Positions 33,797 to 41,402 of a stretch of 42,582 nucleotides of DNA are shown piece after piece. Source of the DNA: an uncultured Comamonadaceae bacterium. GTDB lineage: Bacteria; Pseudomonadota; Gammaproteobacteria; Burkholderiales; Burkholderiaceae. The notes under the pieces were generated by a model that did no database searches, was not told the origin of the DNA, and worked only from the letters and a program-made list of their open reading frames with translations. A program made the position numbers and the translations under genes. Position 1 is the stretch's first letter. Each line of letters begins with the position of its first letter. Location of the stretch: positions 1 to 42,582 of the forward strand of contig CAMLSD010000033.1 in assembly GCA_946482595.1 (NCBI GenBank), written 5' to 3'.

Positions 33797-34804
33797 TCAC
33801 GGTGCCCAGCGCCAGGCCGTGACGACCGGCCGGTGGTCATTGCCCAGTCCGTCGACTACCACAGCCTGCACACACTGCCAGCCAGGGCCACCCAGCACAT
33901 GGTCGATGCGGATGCCATGCCAGCGTGTGAACTTGGTGTGGCCCAGGCCCCAGCCGGCCTGTGAAAACCCGTTCGTGAATTCACCCCAGTAGCGGCGATA
34001 GATCGCACTTTCGACCGGCATGTTGAAGTCGCCGGCCACGAACATCGGGCCACTGGCCTGCCGGGCCCAGGCCAGGGCCATGTTCGACTCCAGATCACGC
34101 TGGGCCAGGTTGTCCTGCAGTGCCTCGACGCCCGCCAGGCCCAGGTTGCGCAAGGCCACCAGCCCGTCGCGCACGGTTTCGAGGTGCAGGTTCAGCACCT
34201 GCACTTCACGCTGCGGCGTCCGGATCGTGTAGCGCACGATCACGCCCGAGCCCCCGAGCTGCCAGACGTCCTGCGGCGGACGGTCTTCGACCCGGATGAC
34301 GGGGTGGCGGCTGGCCAGGCAGGCGCTGTGGCGCACGTTCACCTGCCAGCCCTCGCGTTCCAGCAAGGGCTGCGCGGCCTGCACGACACTGGCGCATTCC
34401 TGCATCACGACCACATCGGCCTCCAGGCGCCCCAGCAGACCGGGCAGGGCTGAGGGGTCGATGGCACCGCCACCCAGGTTGTAGCTGGCCACACGAAGAT
34501 CGGCCGCGGGCGCTTCAGCGAGCGCCGAGCCCAGCCCCTGCCAGCGCCAGCCCATCACGCCCCACAGCCATACCAGCCCGGCCAGCACCAGCCAGCCCAA
34601 CTGGCGCCGGTCACGCCGCCACGCCCACAGCACCAGCAGCGGCCAGGGCAGCAGCCACACCCAGCGCGGCGCATACATCACCAGCGTGGCTGGCCACCAG
34701 CGGTCGGACAGGCTCCACAGCACCCCGGGCAGCATCAGCATGGCCAGCAGGTACAGCATCACGACGCGGGCAGGCCCGCGCGGGTGGGACACAGAGGCGG
34801 TCAT
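33797..34804 (-). CDS. Membrane-anchored endonuclease/exonuclease/phosphatase (EEP) family protein
   Basis: A 335-aa protein with two or three N-terminal membrane segments (about residues 12-33, 45-62 and 68-90), followed by an EEP-fold domain from residue 100. Fold motifs are intact: SYNLGGG, metal ligand in MQEC, NLHLET, GDFNMP, RIDHVL and GNDHRPVV. The latter two carry the catalytic Asp-His pair. Such proteins cleave phosphodiesters in nucleic acids or lipids; the membrane-anchored form is often of unknown substrate. It converges with the PLD gene (36-bp gap). The start at 34804 has a weak ribosome binding site; an internal ATG at codon 16 is an alternative. Confidence 0.88.
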   Translation of the reverse strand: MTASVSHPRGPARVVMLYLLAMLMLPGVLWSLSDRWWPATLVMYAPRWVWLLPWPLLVLWAWRRDRRQLGWLVLAGLVWLWGVMGWRWQGLGSALAEAPAADLRVASYNLGGGAIDPSALPGLLGRLEADVVVMQECASVVQAAQPLLEREGWQVNVRHSACLASRHPVIRVEDRPPQDVWQLGGSGVIVRYTIRTPQREVQVLNLHLETVRDGLVALRNLGLAGVEALQDNLAQRDLESNMALAWARQASGPMFVAGDFNMPVESAIYRRYWGEFTNGFSQAGWGLGHTKFTRWHGIRIDHVLGGPGWQCVQAVVVDGLGNDHRPVVTAWRWAP

Positions 34805-34914
34805 CAGAGAAGCAAGTCAGTGAAGAAGGTTCATGACGTCGCGGGTAATCGACGGGCCTGCGGCATGGCGGGAAGATGCCATCAACACGAGATTTTCACC
34901 AAGGAGAGTGCACC

Positions 34915-35157
34915 ATGAACGGTATCGACCTGCTCCCGCTCGCTGCGGCCCACCTGATCGGCCTGGCGGCCATTGGATCATGCATCGGCGTGGCCATGTC
35001 CGGCATGAAGTTCCTCGAATCGTCGGCCCGCCAGCCCGAGCTGATGAACGACCTGCAGAGCAAGTTCTTCCTCGTGGCCGGCATCACCGACGGCGCCTTC
35101 ATCATCGCCACCGGGGTGGGGCTGTGGTTCGCGACGGCCAATCCGTTCAAGGGGTGA
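34915..35157 (+). CDS. atpE: Solitary F0F1-type ATP synthase subunit c
   Basis: An 80-aa hairpin of two membrane helices. It has the conserved polar loop ARQPEL and, in helix 2, the proton-carrying carboxylate Asp (FFLVAGITDGAF, aligned with Asp61 of E. coli c). The C-terminus ANPF is like that of betaproteobacterial c-subunits. The helix-1 glycine pattern is weakened (IGSCIGVAMSG versus IGACIGIGIMGG). AAGGAGAG precedes the ATG. No other atp gene is near, so this is a stand-alone, probably extra, copy; whether it enters the c-ring is unknown. Confidence 0.9.
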   Translation: MNGIDLLPLAAAHLIGLAAIGSCIGVAMSGMKFLESSARQPELMNDLQSKFFLVAGITDGAFIIATGVGLWFATANPFKG

Positions 35158-35183
35158 ACGGCATGTGACGCAGGCCAGGCCGC

Positions 35184-35212
35184 TTGACATCGCCTCACGG
35201 CACCGGTTGAAT
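35184..35212 (+). promoter_or_regulatory. Putative sigma-70 promoter of the RibD-C/DHFR-like gene
   Basis: TTGACA (35184-35189, perfect -35), 17-bp spacer, TTGAAT (35207-35212; four of six consensus bases), 66 bp before the ATG at 35279. A further AT-rich TATTCT lies nearer the gene but without a matching -35. Confidence 0.55.
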
Positions 35213-35278
35213 GCAAGCGGCCTGCCGCCCGGGCCACACCGGGCGATGCGTCACTATTCTCGATCGAAGCGAAACACC

Positions 35279-35836
35279 ATGGGCCTGCTGACCTTCAGCA
35301 TCAACCTCACCCTGGACGGCTGTGTCGACCACCAGGAAGGCATTGCCGACGACGAGACCCACACCTTCTTCACCCGCCTCATGGGCGAGTGCGGGGCGAT
35401 GCTGTGGGGCCGTGTCACCTACGAGATGATGGAGCGCTACTGGCCGGCGGTGGCCCGCGGCGAGGTGGAGGCACCGGCGGCCGTGCGCGACTGGGCCGTC
35501 ATGCTGGAGGCCAAGCCGAAGTACGTGGTGTCTTCGACCCGAAGCGACTTCCCGTGGACCGGCAGCCACCACCTCACGGGTGACCTGCAGGCCGGCGTGC
35601 GCCGGCTCAAGGAGGCCACCCCGGGCGGCGTGCTGCTGGGCAGCAGCCAGCTCGCACATGCGCTGGATCGGCTCGATCTGATCGACGAGTACCAGTTCCT
35701 GGTGCACCCGCGCATCGCCGGCCACGGCCCGACGCTGTACGAGCGCGGGCTGCCCGGCACACGACGGCTCGAACTGGTCTCGGCGCAGCCGCTGCGCAAC
35801 GGCGCGGTGGCCATGCATTACCGCCGTGCGTACTGA
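35279..35836 (+). CDS. Dihydrofolate reductase-like (RibD C-terminal domain) protein
   Basis: A 185-aa protein of the RibD-C/DHFR superfamily of small stand-alone members (YyaP/YwjB-like). Landmarks are FSINLTLDGCVDHQ at the N-terminus, MLWGRVTYEMMERYWP, KYVVSSTRSDFPW and GGVLLGSSQLAHALDRLDLIDEYQFLVHP. The fold binds NADPH, but members of this subgroup have no settled substrate. The start at 35279 gives the normal N-terminus; the frame is open upstream. It is followed 16 bp later by the VOC protein, with which it probably forms a small operon. Confidence 0.88.
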   Translation: MGLLTFSINLTLDGCVDHQEGIADDETHTFFTRLMGECGAMLWGRVTYEMMERYWPAVARGEVEAPAAVRDWAVMLEAKPKYVVSSTRSDFPWTGSHHLTGDLQAGVRRLKEATPGGVLLGSSQLAHALDRLDLIDEYQFLVHPRIAGHGPTLYERGLPGTRRLELVSAQPLRNGAVAMHYRRAY

Positions 35837-35852
35837 AAATGGAGCTTGCGCC

Positions 35853-36269
35853 ATGACCATCCGACTTGATCACCTCATCGTGCCGTCCAGGGACCGAGTT
35901 GCTGCGGCGCGCCAGCTCGCAACGCTGCTCGGTGTGCCCTGGGCTGAGCAGGGAGCGGTCGGACCGTTCTCGCCGGTCTATGTCAGCGATGATCTGACGA
36001 TCGACTTTGATCAGTGGACGGATGACATTCCCAGGCAGCACTACTGCTTTCGCGTGAGCGAGGATGACTTTCGTGCCATCCTGTCGCGCATCCAGGCGGC
36101 CGGCATGGCCTATCGGAGCCTGCCGCACGGTCCGGATGACCACACGGTCAACCCAGCCTTCGGTGGTCAGCTCTTCTACTGGAGCGAACCCGACGGCCAT
36201 GTCTGGGAGCTGCTCACGGTCAGCTATGAACGACGGCCTGCGCCACAGGCCCCGGGCGACGAAGCCTGA
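35853..36269 (+). CDS. VOC-superfamily (glyoxalase-like) protein
   Basis: A 138-aa protein with two beta-alpha-beta-beta-beta modules: IRLDHLIVPSRDRVAAARQLATLLG ... and HYCFRVSEDDFRAILSRIQAAG ... QLFYWSEPDGHVWELLT. The His in LDHL and the Glu in VWELL are at metal-ligand positions. Family members include lyases, dioxygenases and antibiotic-binding proteins; nothing here decides which. The gene has a slightly lower GC content and more A/T-ending codons than its neighbours, hinting at recent acquisition. It lies between the DHFR-like and DUF4256 genes. Confidence 0.88.
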   Translation: MTIRLDHLIVPSRDRVAAARQLATLLGVPWAEQGAVGPFSPVYVSDDLTIDFDQWTDDIPRQHYCFRVSEDDFRAILSRIQAAGMAYRSLPHGPDDHTVNPAFGGQLFYWSEPDGHVWELLTVSYERRPAPQAPGDEA

Positions 36270-36321
36270 GCGGCTGCGCATCGCCCCTTTCCGACCCCCC
36301 AACCGTATGCCACCGCCCCTC

Positions 36322-36867
36322 ATGACCTCCACTCCCCCCTGCGACCTGATCGACACGCTGAAGGCTCGATTCGAGAAGCACATGGCCCGGCACCAGGGCA
36401 TCGCCTGGGCGGACGTGGCCGCCAGGCTTGAAGCGAACCCGGCCGCGCTCAGGGCGCTGGCCCTGATGGAGGCGTCCGGCGGCGAGCCGGACGTCATCGG
36501 CCACGACGGCCAGGCCGGGACGTACATCTTCTGCGACTGCGCGGCCGAGAGCCCCGCGGGACGGCGCAGCCTGTGTTTCGACCGCCAGGCGCTGGACGCC
36601 CGCAAGGAGAACAAGCCCAAAGGGTGCGTGTCGGATCGGGTGGCCGAGTTCGGGGCGGAACTCCTCACCGAGTCACAGTACCGTGAGCTTCAGGCGCTGG
36701 GTGTGTTCGACAGCAAGACGTCGAGCTGGGTGGCGACGCCCGAGGACGTGCGTGCGCTGGGCGGCGCGCTTTTCTGTGACCGACGCTACGGGCGGGTGTT
36801 CGTGTACCACAACGGGGCAGAGTCCTACTACGCAGCACGTGGGTTTCGCGTGCGCCTTTGTGTGTGA
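36322..36867 (+). CDS. DUF4256 family protein
   Basis: A 181-aa cytosolic protein of the DUF4256 family, recognised by LKARFEKHMARHQGIAWADVAARLEANP, SGGEPDVIGHDGQAGTYIFCDCAAESPAGRRSLCFDRQAL, TKTSSWV-type SKTSSWVATPEDVRALGGALFCDRRYGRVFVYHNGAESYYAARGFR. The family is widespread and has no known function. ATG at 36322 is preferred; an in-frame ATG at 36307 would add five residues. It follows the VOC gene by 52 bp in the same direction. Confidence 0.9.
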   Translation: MTSTPPCDLIDTLKARFEKHMARHQGIAWADVAARLEANPAALRALALMEASGGEPDVIGHDGQAGTYIFCDCAAESPAGRRSLCFDRQALDARKENKPKGCVSDRVAEFGAELLTESQYRELQALGVFDSKTSSWVATPEDVRALGGALFCDRRYGRVFVYHNGAESYYAARGFRVRLCV

Positions 36868-36886
36868 CCGGCGCACCCGAGGCCGC

Positions 36887-37924
36887 TCAGACCACCCCAT
36901 ACCAGCGCCGCAAGGCCAGTTGTTCGTGCGCATGTCGTTCGGCGCCGTCGGGTAGCCAGCGCTCGTGGCTTTGTGTCGCGCGCCCCAGAAAGTCCAGCAG
37001 GCTCAGATGCCGGCGCAGCACACGATGCAGCCGGTGCTGGATCAGCGGGTTGAAGATGCCGTGACGCGAGAACAGCTGGCGCGGGTTCTTCTTGACCCAC
37101 AGCCAGGAGCCCATCTCCAGCGTCAGCGGCAGGAACACCTGATCGGGTCGTTGCAGCGACTGCTGGTAGAGGTGATCCCACAGGTCCCCATGCGCCAGGT
37201 ACTGGTGGCTCTGGGGTTCGAACACATAGCGATGGTGCAGTTGCGTGCGGTCGAAGATGTCGACCAGCGCATGCAGCTCGGCCAGGTGCGCGATCGGGCG
37301 GCGAGTGTGGGCATACGGAAACCACAGCCGGTCATGCATGCCGAAGCCCGAATGGCAGTCCAGTGCCAGCGCAAAGCGGCGGCCCAGCAGCTCGCGCGTG
37401 ACCACCGCACACACTGCCTGGTTCTCGGCCTGCATCGGCGCCTGCGGGGCGCCACGGTACCAGGGCAGCTTGGCACTGAGCCGCTGGCCGCCCACCAGGA
37501 TGGGCACGCGGTCGAGCGCGTCCACCGGGGCGTTGCGCATCAGGTCCACACCCTGTGCATTGGCGCGGGTGCCCTGCCACATGCCCGCCGGGTTGATGAC
37601 CGGCATGAACACGAGGCGCAGTGCCTCGAGCTGGCGGCTCAGGCTGTTGTCCCAGCGCAGCCGCTCCACCAGACTGCGCAGGTGCGCGATGACCACGGCC
37701 GCGCCGATCCGCTCCAGCCCATGCACGCCGCCAAAAAATCCGATCGCCGGTGCACTGGCCGCGGGCTGGCCCAGGGCCAGCGACAGCACCGGGAATCGCC
37801 GTTCACCCACGGCGACTTCACATTCAGTGCGCACCTCCAGGCGGGGGCCGGCCTGCTCGATCAGGCGTTCGAGTTCATCCAGTTCAGGCAGTTCGGAGGG
37901 CACGGCAGGCATCGCGGAGCGCAA
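36887..37924 (-). CDS. M14-family zinc carboxypeptidase / deacylase
   Basis: A 345-aa cytosolic M14 metallopeptidase. Zinc ligands are His68 and Glu71 (GGVHGLERIG) and His191 (LDCHSGFG). NPAGM and the catalytic Glu270 (LTLEMGSW) are also present. There is no signal peptide, so it acts inside the cell, perhaps on peptide or murein fragments or as a succinylglutamate-desuccinylase-like deacylase. An in-frame ATG four codons in (37912) is an equally good start. It is divergent from the small membrane protein at 38036. Confidence 0.9.
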   Translation of the reverse strand: MRSAMPAVPSELPELDELERLIEQAGPRLEVRTECEVAVGERRFPVLSLALGQPAASAPAIGFFGGVHGLERIGAAVVIAHLRSLVERLRWDNSLSRQLEALRLVFMPVINPAGMWQGTRANAQGVDLMRNAPVDALDRVPILVGGQRLSAKLPWYRGAPQAPMQAENQAVCAVVTRELLGRRFALALDCHSGFGMHDRLWFPYAHTRRPIAHLAELHALVDIFDRTQLHHRYVFEPQSHQYLAHGDLWDHLYQQSLQRPDQVFLPLTLEMGSWLWVKKNPRQLFSRHGIFNPLIQHRLHRVLRRHLSLLDFLGRATQSHERWLPDGAERHAHEQLALRRWYGVV

Positions 37925-37964
37925 GGGGCCTGCCCAGCCTAGCGTGCGCGCGTGTCAGCACTGC

Positions 37965-37993
37965 GACAGGCCGACTTGTCATCGGCCTGTCAT
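37965..37993. promoter_or_regulatory. Pho-box-like direct repeat overlapping a 10-bp inverted repeat
   Basis: TTGTCAT-CGGC-CTGTCAT (37976-37993) matches the PhoB recognition pattern of two CTGTCAT heptamers 11 bp apart, with 13 of 14 heptamer bases. The same stretch is part of a perfect inverted repeat GACAGGCCGA (37965-37974) / TCGGCCTGTC (37982-37991). It lies between the carboxypeptidase gene and the 45-aa membrane protein, 43 bp before the latter's start. PhoB control is inferred from the match only. Confidence 0.45.
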
Positions 37994-38035
37994 GCGGTGG
38001 GCTCAGTCTTGGGGCTCCTGCACCGGAGCCCTGGC

Positions 38036-38173
38036 ATGTTGATCGACCGCACACCTTCTCGCACCGGCCTGTGGGCCGGCATGGCCCTGGCCGCTGCAGC
38101 CCTGTGGGGCTTGATCGAAGTCGTGGCCCTGGCCCGCGCACGCTGGAGTGCCCGCCTGGGGCGTCCGCGCTGA
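38036..38173 (+). CDS. 45-residue single-span membrane protein
   Basis: A short open frame with GGAG 7 nt before its ATG. The product has a basic N-terminus, one hydrophobic segment (LWAGMALAAAALWGLIEVVALA) and a basic C-terminus, typical of small bacterial membrane proteins. No family is recognised. The Pho-box-like site just upstream suggests phosphate control. The frame continues further upstream to 37952, but without a convincing start. Confidence 0.5.
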   Translation: MLIDRTPSRTGLWAGMALAAAALWGLIEVVALARARWSARLGRPR

Positions 38174-38303
38174 GGTCGCGGCAAAGCCCGCAGTCGAGCG
38201 CACCGCCCACCAGGTCGCGCACGACACCCGAACTGGTAGATTTGCGCTCCAGGCACCGTGATCGCAAGCGGGTGCCCACCCTGCGACACCGCCGAGAGCG
38301 CCC

Positions 38304-38972
38304 ATGACCCACTGGATCAAACAGAACCGCGGCTTCCTGATCTTCCTGCTGTGCTTCGGCTTTTTTCGCACCGCCGTGGCCGACTGGAACCCCATCCCTT
38401 CCGGGTCGATGCGGCCGACGCTGCAGGAAGGCGACGTGGTGCTGGTCGATCGCCTGGCCTACGACCTCAAGCTCCCGCTGACCGACATGGCCGTGGCCCG
38501 GCTTGGCGAGCCGCAGCGTGGTGACGTCATCACCTTCACCTCACCGGCCGACGGCATGCGCCTGATCAAGCGGCTGGTCGGCCTGCCTGGCGATGTGGTC
38601 GAGATGCGCGGGGGGGCGCTGGTCGTCAACGGCGTGACGGCCGAGTACAGCGGCTTCGAGCAGGTGGTCGAACCACTGGCCGAGGACATGGCGGTGGCAG
38701 GCCTGAGGGCCACCGAGCGGGTCGAGGGCCACGCGCGCACGGTGCAGGTCCTGCCCGGCGTGGCGGCCCGTCGTGATTTCGGCCCGATCGTCGTGCCGGC
38801 CGACTCGTACTTCTTTCTGGGCGACAGCCGCGACAACAGCGTCGACTCGCGCTTCTACGGCGTCGTGCCGCGCCGGCTGCTCATCGGCCGGGCCCATCGC
38901 ATCCTCGTGTCGGTGGACATGCTGAATGACTGGCTGCCGCGCCTGGAGCGGTTCGGCCAGCGCATCGAGTGA
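38304..38972 (+). CDS. lepB: Signal peptidase I
   Basis: A 222-aa S26A peptidase that removes Sec and Tat signal peptides. One membrane anchor is seen at residues 9-25. The catalytic Ser35 is in PSGSMRPTL and the general-base Lys89 in RLIKRLVGLPGD; box E is GDSRDNSVDSRFYG. It is shorter than E. coli LepB (324 aa) and has one rather than two membrane spans. This suggests a secondary paralogue, but the main copy cannot be checked here. Not linked to lepA or rnc, its usual neighbours. Confidence 0.94.
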   Translation: MTHWIKQNRGFLIFLLCFGFFRTAVADWNPIPSGSMRPTLQEGDVVLVDRLAYDLKLPLTDMAVARLGEPQRGDVITFTSPADGMRLIKRLVGLPGDVVEMRGGALVVNGVTAEYSGFEQVVEPLAEDMAVAGLRATERVEGHARTVQVLPGVAARRDFGPIVVPADSYFFLGDSRDNSVDSRFYGVVPRRLLIGRAHRILVSVDMLNDWLPRLERFGQRIE

Positions 38973-39008
38973 GCCGCATGGCGGCAACAGCCAGCTGAGA
39001 ACGAGTGC

Positions 39009-39425
39009 ATGCATCTGATCCGTCGATCGACCCGGTGGGTGATGATCGTGGCCGGACTGCTGACCTGCAGCATGTTCCATGCGGTCATCGATCCCCAGGC
39101 GGCGCTGGTCTCGACCTTCGGGCAGGGCCTGGAGGGCCCGGTGGCCGAAATCGTCGTGCGCAACTGGGGCGCCCTGATCGGGCTCATGGGCCTGCTGCTC
39201 CTGTACGGCGCATGGCACGAGCCGGCGCGGGCGATGGTGCTGCTGGTGGTGGGCACCAGCAAGCTCGTGTTCATCATGCTGGTGCTGTGGCTGGGGCAGC
39301 CCCTGCTGCAGTTCCAGGTGGGCGTGGCGATCGTGGTCGATGCGGTGCTGGTGCTGCTGTTTGCGGCCGCGCTGGTGGCTGGGCGGACGTCACCGGCGCA
39401 GGCAACCGAGTCACCGATGCCATGA
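39009..39425 (+). CDS. Four-helix integral membrane protein of unknown function
   Basis: A 138-aa hydrophobic protein with four predicted membrane segments at about residues 9-30, 48-67, 75-97 and 103-124. I do not recognise a named family. It lies 36 bp after lepB in the same direction and may be co-transcribed with it. Confidence 0.75.
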   Translation: MHLIRRSTRWVMIVAGLLTCSMFHAVIDPQAALVSTFGQGLEGPVAEIVVRNWGALIGLMGLLLLYGAWHEPARAMVLLVVGTSKLVFIMLVLWLGQPLLQFQVGVAIVVDAVLVLLFAAALVAGRTSPAQATESPMP

Positions 39426-39490
39426 AGCAGCCGTCAGGCGGATGGCGCATTGCCCGGAACCCTGCGTTCCTTGCGATTTGAAGGGCAGCC

Positions 39491-39898
39491 TCAGGCCGCA
39501 GCGGATGCCTGCAGCGTGTTCAGCGCGTCCAGCGCCCGCTGTGCCTGCTCGACGGGCACGAAGAGGTGGTCATGGAAGGCCCCGGCCACGACATTGCAGC
39601 TGATGCCCGCGCGCCCTAGCGCCGTGGCAAACGCCGCCGTGAGGCCCACCGCCTGGAGGTCGGAGTGAACCGTCAGCGTGATCCATGCCGCCCGGAACAG
39701 CACGGACAGGCCCGCCTCGATGGCCTGCGCTTCGGGCAGCACCACGGTCAGGCCTTCGGATTCCGCAACCGTCACCACCACCGACAGGGCGCTGAGGTCG
39801 GTGCCGGCAGGCACCACGCAGTAGGCGTAGGTGTCGGCATGCAGGACGGGCTGCATGGACCGCAGCAGCACCGTGAGGTCGGACACAGGACTTGTCAT
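39491..39898 (-). CDS. ACT-domain protein
   Basis: A 135-aa protein with two ACT-like halves: LSVVVTVAESEGLTVVLPEAQA and AWITLTVHSDLQAVGLTAAFATALGRAGISCNVVAG. The end, AFHDHLFVPVEQAQRALDAL, is typical of the small stand-alone ACT proteins (COG3602-like), which probably bind an amino acid. Start ATG at 39898 is preferred over an upstream GTG. It is divergent from the FMN riboswitch transcript. Confidence 0.85.
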   Translation of the reverse strand: MTSPVSDLTVLLRSMQPVLHADTYAYCVVPAGTDLSALSVVVTVAESEGLTVVLPEAQAIEAGLSVLFRAAWITLTVHSDLQAVGLTAAFATALGRAGISCNVVAGAFHDHLFVPVEQAQRALDALNTLQASAAA

Positions 39899-39940
39899 GA
39901 TGGCTGAAGTCTGACACACCGCCTGCGTGTCGCCCGCAGG

Positions 39941-39971
39941 GTGACCGTGCTCCGTGTCGGCTGCCTACAAT
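39941..39971 (+). promoter_or_regulatory. Putative promoter of the FMN riboswitch-ribH transcript
   Basis: TACAAT (39966-39971, five of six) with GTGACC/TGACCG about 18-19 bp upstream as a weak -35. Transcription would begin near 39978, inside or just before a perfect hairpin (TGTCAGCC-CCCC-GGCTGACA, 39977-39996) that caps the riboswitch. Confidence 0.5.
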
Positions 39972-40000
39972 GCTTGTGTCAGCCCCCCGGCTGACAGCGT

Positions 40001-40150
40001 TCTCAGGGCGGGGTGAAATTCCCCACCGGCGGTATCTGCAGGTCACTGCAGGAGCCCGCGAGCGCCCGGCACTGGCCTTTGCAGGTGCCGGGGTCAGCAG
40101 ACCTGGTGCGATGCCAGGGCCGACGGTCACAGTCCGGATGAAAGAGATCG
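40001..40150 (+). ncRNA. FMN riboswitch (RFN element)
   Basis: The conserved RFN blocks are all present in order: CAGGGCGGGGTGAAATTCCC then CACCGGCGGTA; AGCCCGCGAGC; a variable stem; GGTCAGCAGACCTGGTGCGA; TGCCAGGGCCGACGGTCACA; and GTCCGGATGAAAGAGA at the 3' end. It binds flavin mononucleotide and lowers expression of the gene that follows, here the lumazine synthase at 40235. The expression platform is unclear: no T-run terminator is seen, so control of translation initiation is likely. Confidence 0.97.
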
Positions 40151-40234
40151 CGTGGTCTCGGCGTCAGCACGCGTGCGTGCCGGCGCCGCGCTTGCGTGCG
40201 CCCTGGTTCTGGTCCCACTCTTTGCGAGGTTTCC

Positions 40235-40753
40235 ATGAATCAGACTTCTGTGTCTTTCCCTTCCCTCCATGCCGATGCGCCCCGGCGCACCACACGCCGA
40301 CGTGTGGCGCTTGTGTCCGCGAGCTGGCATCGTGACATCGTGGCCTGCGCCACCACGGCGATACGGGCCGAGCTGAATCGAACGGGGGATCCACCCGGTG
40401 AACTGGAGCACTTCGAAGTGCCTGGTGCCTTCGAGATCGCGCTGCATGCCCAGCGCCTGGCGCGCTCGGGCCGGTATGACGCGATCATCGCGTGCGCGCT
40501 GGTGGTCAATGGCGGCATCTATCGGCACGAGTTTGTGGCCGGTGCGGTGATCGATGCGCTGATGCGGGTGCAGCTGGACACCGACACGCCCGTGTTCTCG
40601 GCCGTGCTCACACCACGCGACTTCCATGATCACGACGAACATCGGCGCTTCTTTGCCGATCACTTCGTCACGAAGGGGGTTGAAGTGGCGCGTGCCTGCG
40701 TCGAGACGCTGGCCAGCCTGAGCCGGCTGCCTGATCAGGCCGTCGCGGCCTGA
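40235..40753 (+). CDS. ribH: 6,7-Dimethyl-8-ribityllumazine synthase, RibH2 type
   Basis: A 172-aa lumazine synthase, the penultimate enzyme of riboflavin synthesis. Motifs are FEVPGAFEIALHAQRLARSGRYDAII and the catalytic-region GGIYRHEFVA (His98). The pattern (Trp31 in SASWHRDI, GGIYRH, VLTPRDFHDHDEHRRFF) is close to the RibH2 group first described in Brucella, which forms decamers, rather than the icosahedral RibH1 type. It sits directly behind an FMN riboswitch and is not in a rib operon, so flavin level alone probably sets its expression. Start ATG at 40235 follows a GAGG element. Confidence 0.93.
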   Translation: MNQTSVSFPSLHADAPRRTTRRRVALVSASWHRDIVACATTAIRAELNRTGDPPGELEHFEVPGAFEIALHAQRLARSGRYDAIIACALVVNGGIYRHEFVAGAVIDALMRVQLDTDTPVFSAVLTPRDFHDHDEHRRFFADHFVTKGVEVARACVETLASLSRLPDQAVAA

Positions 40754-40789
40754 ACCGCAACGGCAGCGCGGCCCGGAGGGCGATGCGCC

Positions 40790-41392
40790 TCAGGCAGGCT
40801 GAGTCGCCCGCATCGACTCCCGCTGCGCCACCTGCGCCAGCCAGGTGCCCAGGCGCGGGTGCTGCGGTGTCCATGCCACCTGGGGCAGCCGGAAGCTCAG
40901 GTAGCTCAGTGCCACGGCCCAGGCCAGGTCGCCGAGGTCGAATCGCCCGGGCGGCGTGTCAAGCTCGGCCTCCATCACGGCAAGCGTGCGGGCAATGGCT
41001 CGGTGCTGGCGCGCTTCCCAGTCAGGCCAGCGCAGCGGGGCAGGGCGGCGCTGTTCGAGCACGCAGATGAACGCGGCATCGATCAGGCCCTGCGCCAGCG
41101 CGCTGCGGGCCAGCACCGCGATGTGCGCCGGCCCGGCATCGGGCAGCAGCCGGCTGGTGGGCGACAGGGCGTGCAGCGTCTGGGCGATGGTGTCGCTTTC
41201 GGTCACGCGCAGGCCGGTATCGGTCACCAGCGTGAGCACCTTGGACAGCGGCGTGGCGGCCAGCAGGTCGGCCGGTTCGGCCCAGGGGTCGGTCTCGACG
41301 AGCTGCACGCGCTCGCCCAGGCCGCTTTCGATGACCGCCACGCGAGCCTTGCGGGCATACGGCGACGTGAGGTTGTAGTAGAGCTGCATCAT
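40790..41392 (-). CDS. Glutathione S-transferase family protein
   Basis: About 200 aa. The N-terminal thioredoxin-like domain begins MQLYYNLTSPYARKARVAVIE and contains LSKVLTLVTDTG and ESDTIAQTL in place of the usual KVP and ES(x)AI motifs. The C-terminal helical domain has LGDLAWAVALSYLSFRLPQVAW. Two adjacent ATG codons (41392 and 41389) may start it. It follows the flavoenzyme gene by 10 bp on the same strand, so the two are probably one transcript. Confidence 0.9.
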   Translation of the reverse strand: MMQLYYNLTSPYARKARVAVIESGLGERVQLVETDPWAEPADLLAATPLSKVLTLVTDTGLRVTESDTIAQTLHALSPTSRLLPDAGPAHIAVLARSALAQGLIDAAFICVLEQRRPAPLRWPDWEARQHRAIARTLAVMEAELDTPPGRFDLGDLAWAVALSYLSFRLPQVAWTPQHPRLGTWLAQVAQRESMRATQPA

Positions 41393-41402
41393 GGCGTGCG
41401 GG

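Noticed and set aside
33797..34804. EEP phosphodiesterase as an eighth member of the PspA-PLD cluster
   Set aside because: It is on the opposite strand and convergent with the PLD gene, so co-expression is unlikely.
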